From: Streptomyces cavernae
GTDB lineage: Bacteria > Actinomycetota > Actinomycetes > Streptomycetales > Streptomycetaceae
Reading direction: 5' to 3'
Length of the DNA: 64,000 nt
Assembly (NCBI RefSeq): GCF_004023625.1
Contig: NZ_RPDJ01000006.1
Span: forward strand, 62,001 to 126,000
Below the pieces are notes generated by a model, which was not told where the DNA came from, did not search any database, and worked only from the letters and a program-made list of their open reading frames with translations. Below, in pieces: positions 1-7,920 of this stretch. Each line of letters opens with the position of its first letter. The first letter of the stretch is position 1. The translations under genes and the position numbers were made by a program.

Positions 1-240
1 GCGAACAGAGCGGGCAGAACAGATGGAACGGATGAAACGGATAGATCAGCCGGCAAGGAGCACAAGGGGTCCGGGCTCCCGGGGCTGCGGGAGCGGCTGT
101 CCGCCGTGGGCGGCACCCTGACCGCCGGGCGCACGTCCGGCGGTCTGTTCCGCGTCACCGCGTCCGTCCCCTTACCGGAGACCACACCGCTGCCCGGCCC
201 GAGCGCCACCGCCCGTTCCGTGAATGAGGTCCTGTCATGA
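1..240 (+). CDS. C-terminal end of a NarL/DesK-type sensor histidine kinase (partial)
   Basis: Only the last 79 codons are inside the window. The frame reads through a glycine-rich ATP-lid motif (GSGLPGLRERLSAVGG) followed by GLFRVTASVPL, the usual end of the HATPase_c domain in HPK7 (DesK/NarL-class) kinases. The stop codon TGA at 238-240 overlaps the start ATG at 237-239 of the response regulator, so the pair is translationally coupled. The kinase would autophosphorylate a histidine lying upstream of the window and pass phosphate to the next gene product. The signal it senses cannot be judged because the input domain is missing. Confidence 0.85.
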   Translation, partial: ANRAGRTDGTDETDRSAGKEHKGSGLPGLRERLSAVGGTLTAGRTSGGLFRVTASVPLPETTPLPGPSATARSVNEVLS

Positions 241-857
241 CCGCCGTCAGACCGATCCGGCTGTTGCTCGCCGACGACGAGCACCTGATTCGGGGGGCGC
301 TCGCCGCGCTCCTCGGGCTGGAGGACGACCTGACCGTCGTCGCCGAGGCGGCCAGCGGACCGGAGGCCCTGGCGATGGCGCGGGCACACGCGCCGGACGT
401 TGCCGTACTGGACTTGCAGATGCCGGGGGCGGACGGTGTGAAGGTCGCCACATCGCTGCGGGCCGAGCTGCCCGCGTGCCAGGTACTGATCGTGACCAGC
501 CACGGGCGGCCGGGGCATCTGAAACGCGCGCTCGCCGCGGGGGTTCGGGGATTCGTGCCGAAGACCGTCAGCGCGCAGCGGCTCGCGGAGATCATTCGTA
601 CCGTCCACGCGGGGAACCGTTACGTGGACCCGGAGTTGGCGGCCGACGCGATCTCCGCCGGGGACTCCCCGCTGACCGAGCGGGAGGCCACGGTGCTGGA
701 GCTCGCCGCCGACGGGGCCCCGGTCGCGGAGATCGCGGAGCGGGCCGCGCTGGCGGAGGGGACCGTCCGGAACTACCTGTCGTCGGCCGTGTCCAAGCTG
801 GGGGCGGAGAACCGGCACTCCGCGGTACGTCTCGCCCGGGAGCGAGGTTGGGTATAG
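237..857 (+). CDS. Two-component response regulator, NarL/FixJ (DesR-like) family
   Basis: A 206-residue DNA-binding response regulator. The receiver domain (about residues 6-120) has the acidic pair DDE near residue 13, the phospho-acceptor Asp59 in VLDLQMPGADG, Thr/Ser at 87-88 and Lys109. A LuxR-type helix-turn-helix occupies about 140-206, beginning LTEREATVLELAADG. It is coupled by a 4-base overlap to the upstream kinase, which is almost certainly its partner. The layout matches DesR-type regulators, but the target genes are unknown. A TATAGT sequence overlapping its own stop codon may be the -10 of the tRNA gene that follows. Confidence 0.93.
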   Translation: MTAVRPIRLLLADDEHLIRGALAALLGLEDDLTVVAEAASGPEALAMARAHAPDVAVLDLQMPGADGVKVATSLRAELPACQVLIVTSHGRPGHLKRALAAGVRGFVPKTVSAQRLAEIIRTVHAGNRYVDPELAADAISAGDSPLTEREATVLELAADGAPVAEIAERAALAEGTVRNYLSSAVSKLGAENRHSAVRLARERGWV

Positions 858-880
858 TAGCTCTCGCGCAACGGCGCAGT

Positions 881-956
881 GCGGACGTAGCTCAGTTGGT
901 AGAGCGCAACCTTGCCAAGGTTGAGGTCGCGAGTTCGAGCCTCGTCGTCCGCTCCA
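881..956 (+). tRNA. tRNA-Gly(GCC)
   Basis: 76-nt cloverleaf with CCA encoded. The acceptor stem is GCGGACG (881-887) pairing with CGTCCGC (946-952); the discriminator is T953 and CCA is 954-956. The anticodon loop reads CTTGCCAAG, giving GCC for glycine. The T-arm is GCGAG-TTCGAGC-CTCGT. It starts 23 bases after the response regulator stop and may share that readthrough or use the TATAGT at about 852-857. Confidence 0.97.
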
Positions 957-960
957 GAAC

Positions 961-991
961 GAAGACCCCGGTCCAGGTGACCGGGGTCTTC
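961..991 (+). terminator. Hairpin terminator after tRNA-Gly
   Basis: GAAGACCCCGGTC (961-973) pairs perfectly with GACCGGGGTCTTC (979-991) around a 5-nt loop. The hairpin is followed by the GTCGTC context common after Streptomyces terminators, without a strong T-run. Confidence 0.8.
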
Positions 992-1157
992 GTCGTCGTC
1001 CCGGGGTATCGACGTCGCCTGGGTTCCGGCGCGTCCGGGTTTCGGCGTCCGGTTCTTCGGCGCCTGGGATTGTCGACCTCACCGGAGTTTCCGGCCTCGC
1101 CCCGTGCGTACCGGACCCCGTGCGCAGGCGGGTCCGGTACGAGGGGAGCCGCGGCCG

Positions 1158-2057
1158 CTACGACCAGCTCGCGCCCGTCAGCCGCTCGTACGCCTCCACG
1201 TACTTCGCCCGGGTCGCGTCCACGATCTGCTGGGGCAGCGCGGGCGGGGGCTGCTCGCCGTGGCGGTCCCAGCCGGACTCCGCGGAGGTGAGCCAGTCCC
1301 GTACGAACTGCTTGTCGAACGACGGCTGGGCACGGCCCGGCTGCCAGGAGTCGGCGGGCCAGAAGCGGGAGGAGTCCGGGGTGAGCACCTCGTCGGCCAG
1401 AACGAGTGACTCCCCTTCCAGACCGAACTCGAACTTGGTGTCCGCGAGGATGATTCCGCGGTCCCGGGCGATGACGCGGGCGCGGTTGTAGACGGCCAGG
1501 GTCGCCTGGCGCAGCTGTGCGGCGACGTCGGCGCCGACCTGGCGGGCGACCTCCTCGTAGGAGACGTTCTCGTCGTGGTCGCCGACGGCGGCCTTGGTGG
1601 CCGGAGTGAAGATCGGGGCGGGGAGTTCGGCCCCGTCGGTGAGCCCCTCCGGCAGCGCGAGGCCGCACACCGTACGGGACTCGTTGTACTCGACGAGGCC
1701 CGAACCGGTCAGATAGCCGCGGGCGACGCACTCGACGGGGACCATCCGCAGGGACTTGCAGACGAGGGTGCGGCCCTGCCAGGAGGCGGGGGCGCCGGCG
1801 GGGAGTTCCGTGCTCAGGACGTGGTTCGGAATCAGATCACGGAGCTGGTCGAACCACCAGAGCGAGAGCTGGGTGAGGACCTTGCCCTTGTCGGGGATCT
1901 CGGTCGGCAGCACCCAGTCGTACGCGGAGATGCGGTCACTGGCGACCATCACGAGGTCGCCCGCCTCGTTCTGGTACAGCTCCCGCACCTTGCCGGTGTG
2001 CAGGTGCACCAGGCCCGGAACCTGCAGGGGCTCGGGCTTTACGACGAATCCGGACAC
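1158..2057 (-). CDS. purC: Phosphoribosylaminoimidazole-succinocarboxamide (SAICAR) synthase
   Basis: Converts CAIR and aspartate to SAICAR with ATP in de novo purine synthesis; cytoplasmic. The protein has 299 residues, the usual length for actinobacterial PurC. The start is GTG (MSGFVVKPEP) with GGAGGA five bases upstream. Visible signatures are GKVRELYQ at about 22-29, the second PurC signature LADTKFEFG at 204-212 and ADEVLTPDSSRFW at 221-233. It lies downstream of the dimethylformamidase-like gene on the same strand, with about 420 bases between, and in the same neighbourhood as purD. Confidence 0.97.
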   Translation of the reverse strand: MSGFVVKPEPLQVPGLVHLHTGKVRELYQNEAGDLVMVASDRISAYDWVLPTEIPDKGKVLTQLSLWWFDQLRDLIPNHVLSTELPAGAPASWQGRTLVCKSLRMVPVECVARGYLTGSGLVEYNESRTVCGLALPEGLTDGAELPAPIFTPATKAAVGDHDENVSYEEVARQVGADVAAQLRQATLAVYNRARVIARDRGIILADTKFEFGLEGESLVLADEVLTPDSSRFWPADSWQPGRAQPSFDKQFVRDWLTSAESGWDRHGEQPPPALPQQIVDATRAKYVEAYERLTGASWS

Positions 2058-2478
2058 GGTTCCTCCCCGCGGTTCTGGCCAAGTGCCTCGATTCTCCCGT
2101 ATACGGGGAACGGCCGGGTGCTGGGGCCGTGGCGCGGGGGCTCAGCCACCGCGAGGGCCCCTGCGGAGCACGCGAACGCCGCCGGATCACCGTCCCGACC
2201 GGCTCACCGTCTCGCAGGGCGCCGGCCAGCGCCGGCCCACCGAGCGCCGCCGCGACAGCCTTCGCGACGACGCGCGGAGCGCCGCCGGATCACCTTGACC
2301 GAGCCCCGCCACGCGCCGCGCATACAGCCTTAACGACCGCCTGCCGCAGCCCCGCCCCGCCCGCCTGCCTGCCGGAGCATCGGCGTGACAGGCATCGCGT
2401 GAGCCTCGGCGACCGTCGGCGCGACAAACATCGCGTCAGCCTCCGCGTCCGCCTCCGCGACCGTCCGCACGGATGCGT
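2058..2478. other. Intergenic region upstream of purC with short direct repeats
   Basis: No convincing gene. It should hold the purC promoter. CGCCGCCGGATCACC is present twice (2177-2191 and 2280-2294). A second pair of imperfect repeats, each starting CATCGCGT, begins near 2393 and 2429 (period 36). The sequence is extremely GC-rich, and no -10/-35 pair could be chosen with confidence. Confidence 0.5.
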
Positions 2479-4038
2479 TCAGTCGCGCTTGCAGATGCGG
2501 TCCAGGAGGTTGGCGGTGGCGCGCTGGATGCGGGGGTCGGTGTGGCCGGGGCGGTCGAGTGCCGGGGTCCAGGCGAAGGTGCCGGAGGCGAACACCAGGG
2601 CGCCGGAGGGGGATCGGTAGAGCGAGGTCTCCTGGTGACGGACCACGCCCTCGGCGTCCTGGTAGGGGGAGTGGGCCAGCAGGATCCGGCCCTGATGCTC
2701 GGGCAGCGGGACACGCGGGAAGTAGCGGTCGGCCTCGCCGGCGACCAGGCCCTCGATCTCGTCGCCCTCGCCCGCTCCAGTGGCCTCCCACAGCCAGTGG
2801 TCGGCGTTGCGCACGACCAGCGGGTGCGGTTCGGGGACGCGGCCCCCGTACTGGATGCCGAGCAGTTGCTGTTCGGGGCGGTCCATTTCGCGCCAAAGGG
2901 CCGGTTTTCCGGGTCCCCTGCGTTTTCGGCAGGTCAGCAGGCGGTCGGGCACGCCGGACGGCGACGGACCCAGCTCGACCTGCCAGTACATGGTGTTGGC
3001 GGAGAGGAAGACGAGGGAGGTGCCGTTCTCGCGGGCGAGCTCGGTGTTGCGGCGCATCGACGCCGACCAGTACTCGTCGTGGCCGGGAAAGACCAGGCCC
3101 CGGTAGCGGGTGGGTTCGACACGGCCGGCGTGCAGGTCGCGGGAGTCGGCGTAGGCGATGTCGTAGCCGTAGCGCTCGGCCCAGCGGATGAAGTCGTAGG
3201 CGTGGCCCACGTGCATGGGCAGGCCCAGGCCCGCGTACGGGCGGTCGAAGGAGACGGTGGTGGCGGCGTCGTTCTCGCCTAGGAGCCGCCCCTGGTCGTC
3301 CCAGGCGTGGTAGAGGCTCGCGCCCGTGCGTCCGTCCTCCGGGTACAGGTTGTACGCCTGCCAGGTGATGTCCGGCAGCAGGAGGAGCAGGTCCGCGGGG
3401 CGGTTGTCGCGGACGGTGAAGGGGATGTGCGAGCGGTAGCCGTCGGCGGTGGTGAGGACTGCGACGTAGGCGCCGATGTTCCAGTGGTCGGGGATCTGCA
3501 GGCGCCAGGACTGCCACCAGTGGTGGCAGGAGATGGTGCGGTCGGCGGTGAGCGGGGAGGGCTGGACGATGCCGGACAGCCGGGGGCTGGTGACGATCTT
3601 GCTGGCGCCGTCTCCGCCGTAGTGGCCGATGCGGTAGATGTCGACCCCGAACTGCTGGGGCGGGTCGACCGTGATGTGGAAGTCGATGGCCTCGCCCGGG
3701 GCCACGGCTCCGGTCGAGGCGAAGCCCTTGATCTGGCGGCGCACATCGTCGGCGGCCCGGGGGCCGCCGCCGGTCCGGGGGTGGGGGATCCTGCCCCGGT
3801 CGTGCCGGGTCCGAGGGCGGGTCCTGGTGCGGGAGGCGGCGTGGCCGCCGGTGTGGTCGGCCGCCTCGGCAGGGATGGGGTCCACGTACCAGGGGACGAT
3901 GTTGCCCGTGTCGCCGAAGTAGTGTTCCGTGCCGCGGATCCAGGGGACGGGGCCCTGCCCGAAGGGGTCCGACACGGCGTGGGCGAGTGCGCCCGATTCC
4001 CAGCGGCGGGTGTGCTCCGGACCCGGCTCCGACCCCAT
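2479..4038 (-). CDS. N,N-dimethylformamidase beta-subunit-like protein
   Basis: 519 residues. The region after about residue 115 matches the C-terminal domain of the large (beta) subunit of N,N-dimethylformamidase, with the typical VDIYRIGHYGG segment followed by later blocks such as LVFPGHDEYWSASMRR and NTMYWQVE. In Paracoccus-type enzymes this subunit works with a small subunit on formamides. No small subunit gene is seen nearby, so the substrate here is unknown. Start ATG at 4038 has GGAG six bases upstream. The first ~110 residues are Arg/Gly/Pro-rich and variable. No signal peptide is evident. It may act on a C-N bond in an unknown metabolite. Confidence 0.7.
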   Translation of the reverse strand: MGSEPGPEHTRRWESGALAHAVSDPFGQGPVPWIRGTEHYFGDTGNIVPWYVDPIPAEAADHTGGHAASRTRTRPRTRHDRGRIPHPRTGGGPRAADDVRRQIKGFASTGAVAPGEAIDFHITVDPPQQFGVDIYRIGHYGGDGASKIVTSPRLSGIVQPSPLTADRTISCHHWWQSWRLQIPDHWNIGAYVAVLTTADGYRSHIPFTVRDNRPADLLLLLPDITWQAYNLYPEDGRTGASLYHAWDDQGRLLGENDAATTVSFDRPYAGLGLPMHVGHAYDFIRWAERYGYDIAYADSRDLHAGRVEPTRYRGLVFPGHDEYWSASMRRNTELARENGTSLVFLSANTMYWQVELGPSPSGVPDRLLTCRKRRGPGKPALWREMDRPEQQLLGIQYGGRVPEPHPLVVRNADHWLWEATGAGEGDEIEGLVAGEADRYFPRVPLPEHQGRILLAHSPYQDAEGVVRHQETSLYRSPSGALVFASGTFAWTPALDRPGHTDPRIQRATANLLDRICKRD

Positions 4039-4399
4039 GCGTGCTCCCCTCCCTCGTGGCCCCCGTTCGGGTGTGCGCTGTCGCCCGGATGGGCGTGTGG
4101 CACTGGCCCGTGGCTCTTGCCTCGTTCAGCGATCGGTCCCAGCACATCACATTACGCACGCACTCCGTCACCGTTCGTCGTTATTTGATGACGGGAACGT
4201 GTGCTGTTCCGGTCGTTTTGGCAGCGTTTGGTGTTTTCGGATTGGCGGGTTTTCCACCGCCCGGCCGGGAGCCTTCAGTCGGAGCGGAGTGGCTGCTCCT
4301 GCGCGGTGTCCGCCCCCGGTCCGCCTCCGTTTCGCCCCCGGTCCGCCTCCGGTCCGCCCCCGCGGACCCTCCCCGCGCTGGGGCGCACTCCAGGGCACC
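4039..4399. other. Intergenic region between the dimethylformamidase-like and M48-like genes
   Basis: No gene seen. A less GC-rich stretch at about 4140-4260 probably holds the promoter of the minus-strand gene ending at 2479. On that strand TAATGT near 4150 is a possible -10. A 19-bp perfect direct repeat, CGCCCCCGGTCCGCCTCCG, is present at 4311-4329 and 4333-4351. Confidence 0.45.
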
Positions 4400-6115
4400 T
4401 CAGACCAGGCGGACCGGCTTCTCCGCACGGACGCCCAGGTTGCGGAGCCAGTCGCGGAGCGGAGTGGGGTTGCCGTCCTCTATGAGGCTGAGGACTCGCG
4501 GGGCCAGGTCCGGGACCCGTTGCCCGGCCTGGAGCAGGGACGGGCCGTCCAGCCAGTCCAGGCCCGGGGTGGCTCCGGCCGTGTCCATCGCCGCGCAGCA
4601 CACCATGGCGGTGACGTGGTCGGCCAGGAGTTCGCGGCCCGTGCGGGGGGGCTGGAGCGGGAAGAGCGGGAGCATGCCCTCGTCCCACAGCGCCCGGTCG
4701 GCTCCGTGGTCCGCGGGTGCGGGGGAGCGGTCCGGCGCGGCGAGTTCCTCGCGGGCCAGCTCTGCCGTGAGTCCGGCGGCCAGTGATTCGGATGGGGGGC
4801 CGGGGCGGGCCGAACCGGGGTGGGGTTTCGTGGCGGCCAGGTGGTCCATGACCCGGGCCAGCGTGGGGCCTCCGGGGTCCGTGGAACGGCGCACCCCGAG
4901 GCTGTCCAGTACGCGGTGCAGCCGGGCGGCGTCCGTGCGCCATTTACGGTCGACCACTTCGTCGGGGTATTCCTGCCAGTTCACCGGCGCCCAGTCGGGG
5001 CCGGGCTCGGGAGGGCCGCCGTGGAAGAGACGGGCGGCCAGCAGGGACGCCGCCTCGTCCACCAGACCGGGCTCCTCCAGCAGATCGCAGGCGGGGCGTT
5101 CACCGAGGCGGGAGGCGAAGCCTTCGGCCAGGCGGTCGCGACGGGACAGTTCGGTGAGGGCCGCGACCACTCCCGCGTCCAGCCGGGAGGGCCAGCGGCC
5201 GATCCGCCAGGCCGGCAGCGCCACCCGGGTCAGCAGACGGTCCCAGCCCGCGTAGGCGAGCCCCACCTGCTCCTGCGCGACGATCCGCAGACCGTAGTCC
5301 ACAGCCTGTGCACGCTCCGCCGCCGCGGCCGCGACGCCGCGCTCCATCTCGGCCGCGTGGCTCCGGCAGCCGCGCAGCAGCAGCCGCGCCACCCAGCCGA
5401 CCCCGCCCAGCGCCCAGCGGGCCACGGCCCACCGGGCCGGCCCCGAGCCGACCGCGACAGCGGCGTCCAGTCCCCGTACGAAGCGACGGGCCGCCGCTAT
5501 GTCGGGCTGTGCCGACGGTCCCGTACCGGCCACGACCGGGGCCAGGACCGCCCGCAGCTCCCCCACGCGCATCCACCACAGGAACGGCGAGCCGATGACC
5601 AGCACGGGCGCGGCCGGGGCGCGGCGCTGGCGCCCGGAGAAACCCCGTACGCTCCCGATCTCGTCCCCGTCCGGAGGCGGTGGAGGGGCGTGCGCGGGGT
5701 GGGTGCGGTCCTCGAGCCAGCTGTCGCAGTCGGGCGTGAGCGCTATGGCCGAGGGCGCGGGGACGTCCAGACGGTCGGCCAGGTCGCGGACCATGCGGTA
5801 CAGGTCGGGGGCGGCCTCCTCGGTGATCGGGACCGTGGGGCTCACGGCGGGGCGGGCACGGGCGACGACCAGCGCTATGGCGGCGGCCGCGAGCAGGACC
5901 ACACCCGCCAGCACCGTCACGGCCACGCGCAGCGTGTCCCAGCCGACGCCGCGGAGATGTCCGGTGACCTCACCGGCCACGAGGATGACGGCGACGGCCG
6001 CGGGCAGCAGGGCGACGGCCAGCGCCCTGCTGCGGATACGCAGCACGGCGAGAGCCCGGGAGCGCGCGGCCTGCGCGCCCACCTCCGCACCCATACCGGA
6101 CACGACCTGCGTCAC
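4400..6115 (-). CDS. Membrane protein with a degenerate M48 (HtpX-like) peptidase fold
   Basis: 571 residues. Two membrane helices lie near the N-terminus (about 30-55 and 62-90), followed by LYRMVRDLADRLDVPAPSAI, which matches the segment preceding the active site in M48 peptidases. The next diagnostic block reads LRAVLAPVVAGTG. M48 enzymes have the zinc-binding HExxH at the place of APVVAG here. No other HExxH exists in the protein, so proteolysis by the usual mechanism is unlikely. It may be a membrane scaffold or binding protein. Residues 130-150 are proline-rich. It lies between purD and the dimethylformamidase-like gene on the same strand. Confidence 0.65.
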   Translation of the reverse strand: MTQVVSGMGAEVGAQAARSRALAVLRIRSRALAVALLPAAVAVILVAGEVTGHLRGVGWDTLRVAVTVLAGVVLLAAAAIALVVARARPAVSPTVPITEEAAPDLYRMVRDLADRLDVPAPSAIALTPDCDSWLEDRTHPAHAPPPPPDGDEIGSVRGFSGRQRRAPAAPVLVIGSPFLWWMRVGELRAVLAPVVAGTGPSAQPDIAAARRFVRGLDAAVAVGSGPARWAVARWALGGVGWVARLLLRGCRSHAAEMERGVAAAAAERAQAVDYGLRIVAQEQVGLAYAGWDRLLTRVALPAWRIGRWPSRLDAGVVAALTELSRRDRLAEGFASRLGERPACDLLEEPGLVDEAASLLAARLFHGGPPEPGPDWAPVNWQEYPDEVVDRKWRTDAARLHRVLDSLGVRRSTDPGGPTLARVMDHLAATKPHPGSARPGPPSESLAAGLTAELAREELAAPDRSPAPADHGADRALWDEGMLPLFPLQPPRTGRELLADHVTAMVCCAAMDTAGATPGLDWLDGPSLLQAGQRVPDLAPRVLSLIEDGNPTPLRDWLRNLGVRAEKPVRLV

Positions 6116-6392
6116 CCCCTACTGTCCGCCCGGCGCGTGCTGACCCAGCCACCGCCGACGGGCACCCATGGCATTGCTCACTCCCCCAGAGTCGCACCCG
6201 CCACGGACATCGCAATGCCGGTGGGCCAAGTGCCGGAACGCTTGCGCCGCACCCTAGTTGGGGCCTCGTCCGCCGTCAGCCGGATGGGGCATTGCTCACT
6301 CGATGGAATGGCTCGGGGCAGAGGTGGCTGACATGGCGGCCTTCGCATTACCGCGGGTTACCCGCAGGCCGTCGATGCCCCGCCGGGGGACA
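6116..6392. other. purD to M48-like intergenic region with a 13-bp direct repeat
   Basis: No gene seen. GCATTGCTCACTC occurs at 6171-6183 and again at 6289-6301, 118 bp apart, upstream of the M48-like gene. It could be a regulator site. The region should also contain the end of the purD transcript, but no strong hairpin was found. Confidence 0.4.
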
Positions 6393-7643
6393 CTACGCCT
6401 CGGTCGCCGCCGCCTTCGCCGCGATGTCCGTGCGGTGCTGGGAGCCGTCGAGGCGGATCCGGGACACCGCCGCATATGCGCGCTCGCGCGCCACGGCCAG
6501 TCCCGCTCCGGTCGCCGTGACCGACAACACACGCCCGCCGGCGCTCACGATCGCGTCGCCGTCCCGCTTGGTACCGGCGTGCAGGACGTATGCGTGCGGG
6601 GTCTTCCCGGCCTCGTCCAGGCCCTCGATGGGATCACCGGTGCGCGGTGTGCCCGGGTAGTTGTGGGAGGCGACGACCACGGTCACGGCCGCGTCGTCGC
6701 TCCAGCGCAGCGGTTCGATGTCGGCGAGGGTGCCCTGTGCGGCGGCCAGCAGGACGCCCCCGAGCGGGGTCTTCAGCCGGGCCAGGACCACCTGGGTCTC
6801 GGGGTCCCCGAAGCGGGCGTTGAACTCGATCACGCGTACGCCCCGGCTGGTGATCGCCAGGCCCGCGTAGAGGAGTCCGGCGAACGGGGCGCCCCGGCGG
6901 CGCATCTCGTCGACGGTCGGCTGCAACACGGTCTCGACGACCTCGTCGACCAGCTTCGGGTCGGCCCACGGCAGCGGCGAGTACGCGCCCATACCTCCGG
7001 TGTTGGGTCCCTCGTCACCGTCGAGCGCCCGCTTGAAGTCCTGGGCGGGCTGGAGCGGGACGACCGTCTCGCCGTCGGTGATCGCGAAGAGCGAGACCTC
7101 GGGGCCGTCGAGGAACTCCTCGATGACGACGCGCTCGCAGGAGTCGGCGTGCGCCTTGGCGGCCTCGATGTCACCGGTCACGACGACGCCCTTGCCGGCG
7201 GCCAGTCCGTCGTCCTTGACGACGTACGGGGCGCCGAAGGCGTCGAGCGCCTCCTCCACCTCTTCGGGCGTCGTGCAGACGTACGAGCGCGCGGTCGGGA
7301 CGCCCGCGGCCGCCATCACCTCCTTGGCGAAGGCCTTGGAGCCCTCGAGCTGCGCGGCCTCCTCGGAGGGGCCGAAGCAGGGCACACCGGCGGCGCGCAC
7401 GGCGTCGGCGACGCCCGCCACGAGGGGCGCCTCCGGGCCGACGACGACCAGTTCGGCGCCCAGCTCGGTGGCGAGGGTGGCCACCGCCCGGCCGTCGAGC
7501 GCGTCGACGGTACGCAGCTCGGCCACGTCGGCGATGCCTGCGTTGCCCGGGGCGCAGTACAGCGCCGTGACGGCGGGGTCGAGGGACAGGGAGCGGCAGA
7601 GGGCGTGCTCACGGGCACCGGAGCCGATGACGAGGACCTTCAC
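6393..7643 (-). CDS. purD: Phosphoribosylamine-glycine ligase (GAR synthetase)
   Basis: Joins glycine to 5-phosphoribosylamine using ATP, the second step of purine synthesis. 416 residues, a normal single-domain PurD. The N-terminus MKVLVIGSGAREHAL is diagnostic. The ATP-grasp core shows VVKDDGLAAGKGVVV, the substrate block NTGGMGAYSP and the metal/ATP site IEFNARFGDPETQ. The ATG start is unambiguous. It is transcribed towards the M48-like gene and separated from dnaX by a tandem repeat array. Confidence 0.97.
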   Translation of the reverse strand: MKVLVIGSGAREHALCRSLSLDPAVTALYCAPGNAGIADVAELRTVDALDGRAVATLATELGAELVVVGPEAPLVAGVADAVRAAGVPCFGPSEEAAQLEGSKAFAKEVMAAAGVPTARSYVCTTPEEVEEALDAFGAPYVVKDDGLAAGKGVVVTGDIEAAKAHADSCERVVIEEFLDGPEVSLFAITDGETVVPLQPAQDFKRALDGDEGPNTGGMGAYSPLPWADPKLVDEVVETVLQPTVDEMRRRGAPFAGLLYAGLAITSRGVRVIEFNARFGDPETQVVLARLKTPLGGVLLAAAQGTLADIEPLRWSDDAAVTVVVASHNYPGTPRTGDPIEGLDEAGKTPHAYVLHAGTKRDGDAIVSAGGRVLSVTATGAGLAVARERAYAAVSRIRLDGSQHRTDIAAKAAATEA

Positions 7644-7710
7644 GGGGTCAGCCTAGCCGGAGCCGGGTGAGGGCGATTTGGTGGCCTCTGCAGCGCTCGG
7701 TCTTGGACTG

Positions 7711-7876
7711 GGTTACGGCGCCGGTGTTGCCAGGTCTGGGTTACGGCTCTGGTGCTTCCGACTCTCGGTTACGGCGCGCCCGTGTTGCCGGGTCGGGGTT
7801 ACGGCTGTGCTTCCGACTCTCGGTTACGGCGCCGGTGTTCCCGCCTGTCGGTTACGGGTCTGGGGTTACCGGGTCT
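7711..7876. repeat. Degenerate ~28-bp tandem array with core GGTTACGGC
   Basis: GGTTACGG units start at 7711, 7739, 7767, 7797, 7822 and 7850, with a shorter GGTTACCGG near 7864. Spacings are 28, 28, 30, 25, 28 and 14 bp. Two spacer types alternate: one like GCCGGTGTTGCC, the other ending CTTCCGACTCTC. It fills most of the dnaX-purD intergenic space; nothing coding was recognised. Confidence 0.85.
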
Positions 7877-7920
7877 GAGTCATCGGCTCTCGTTTCGGGT
7901 CCGGGTGCGTGAGGGCGTCG

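Noticed and set aside
2330..4171. A 613-codon minus-strand frame over the dimethylformamidase-like gene
   Set aside because: Out-of-frame shadow; product is Arg/Pro/His-rich without family matches.
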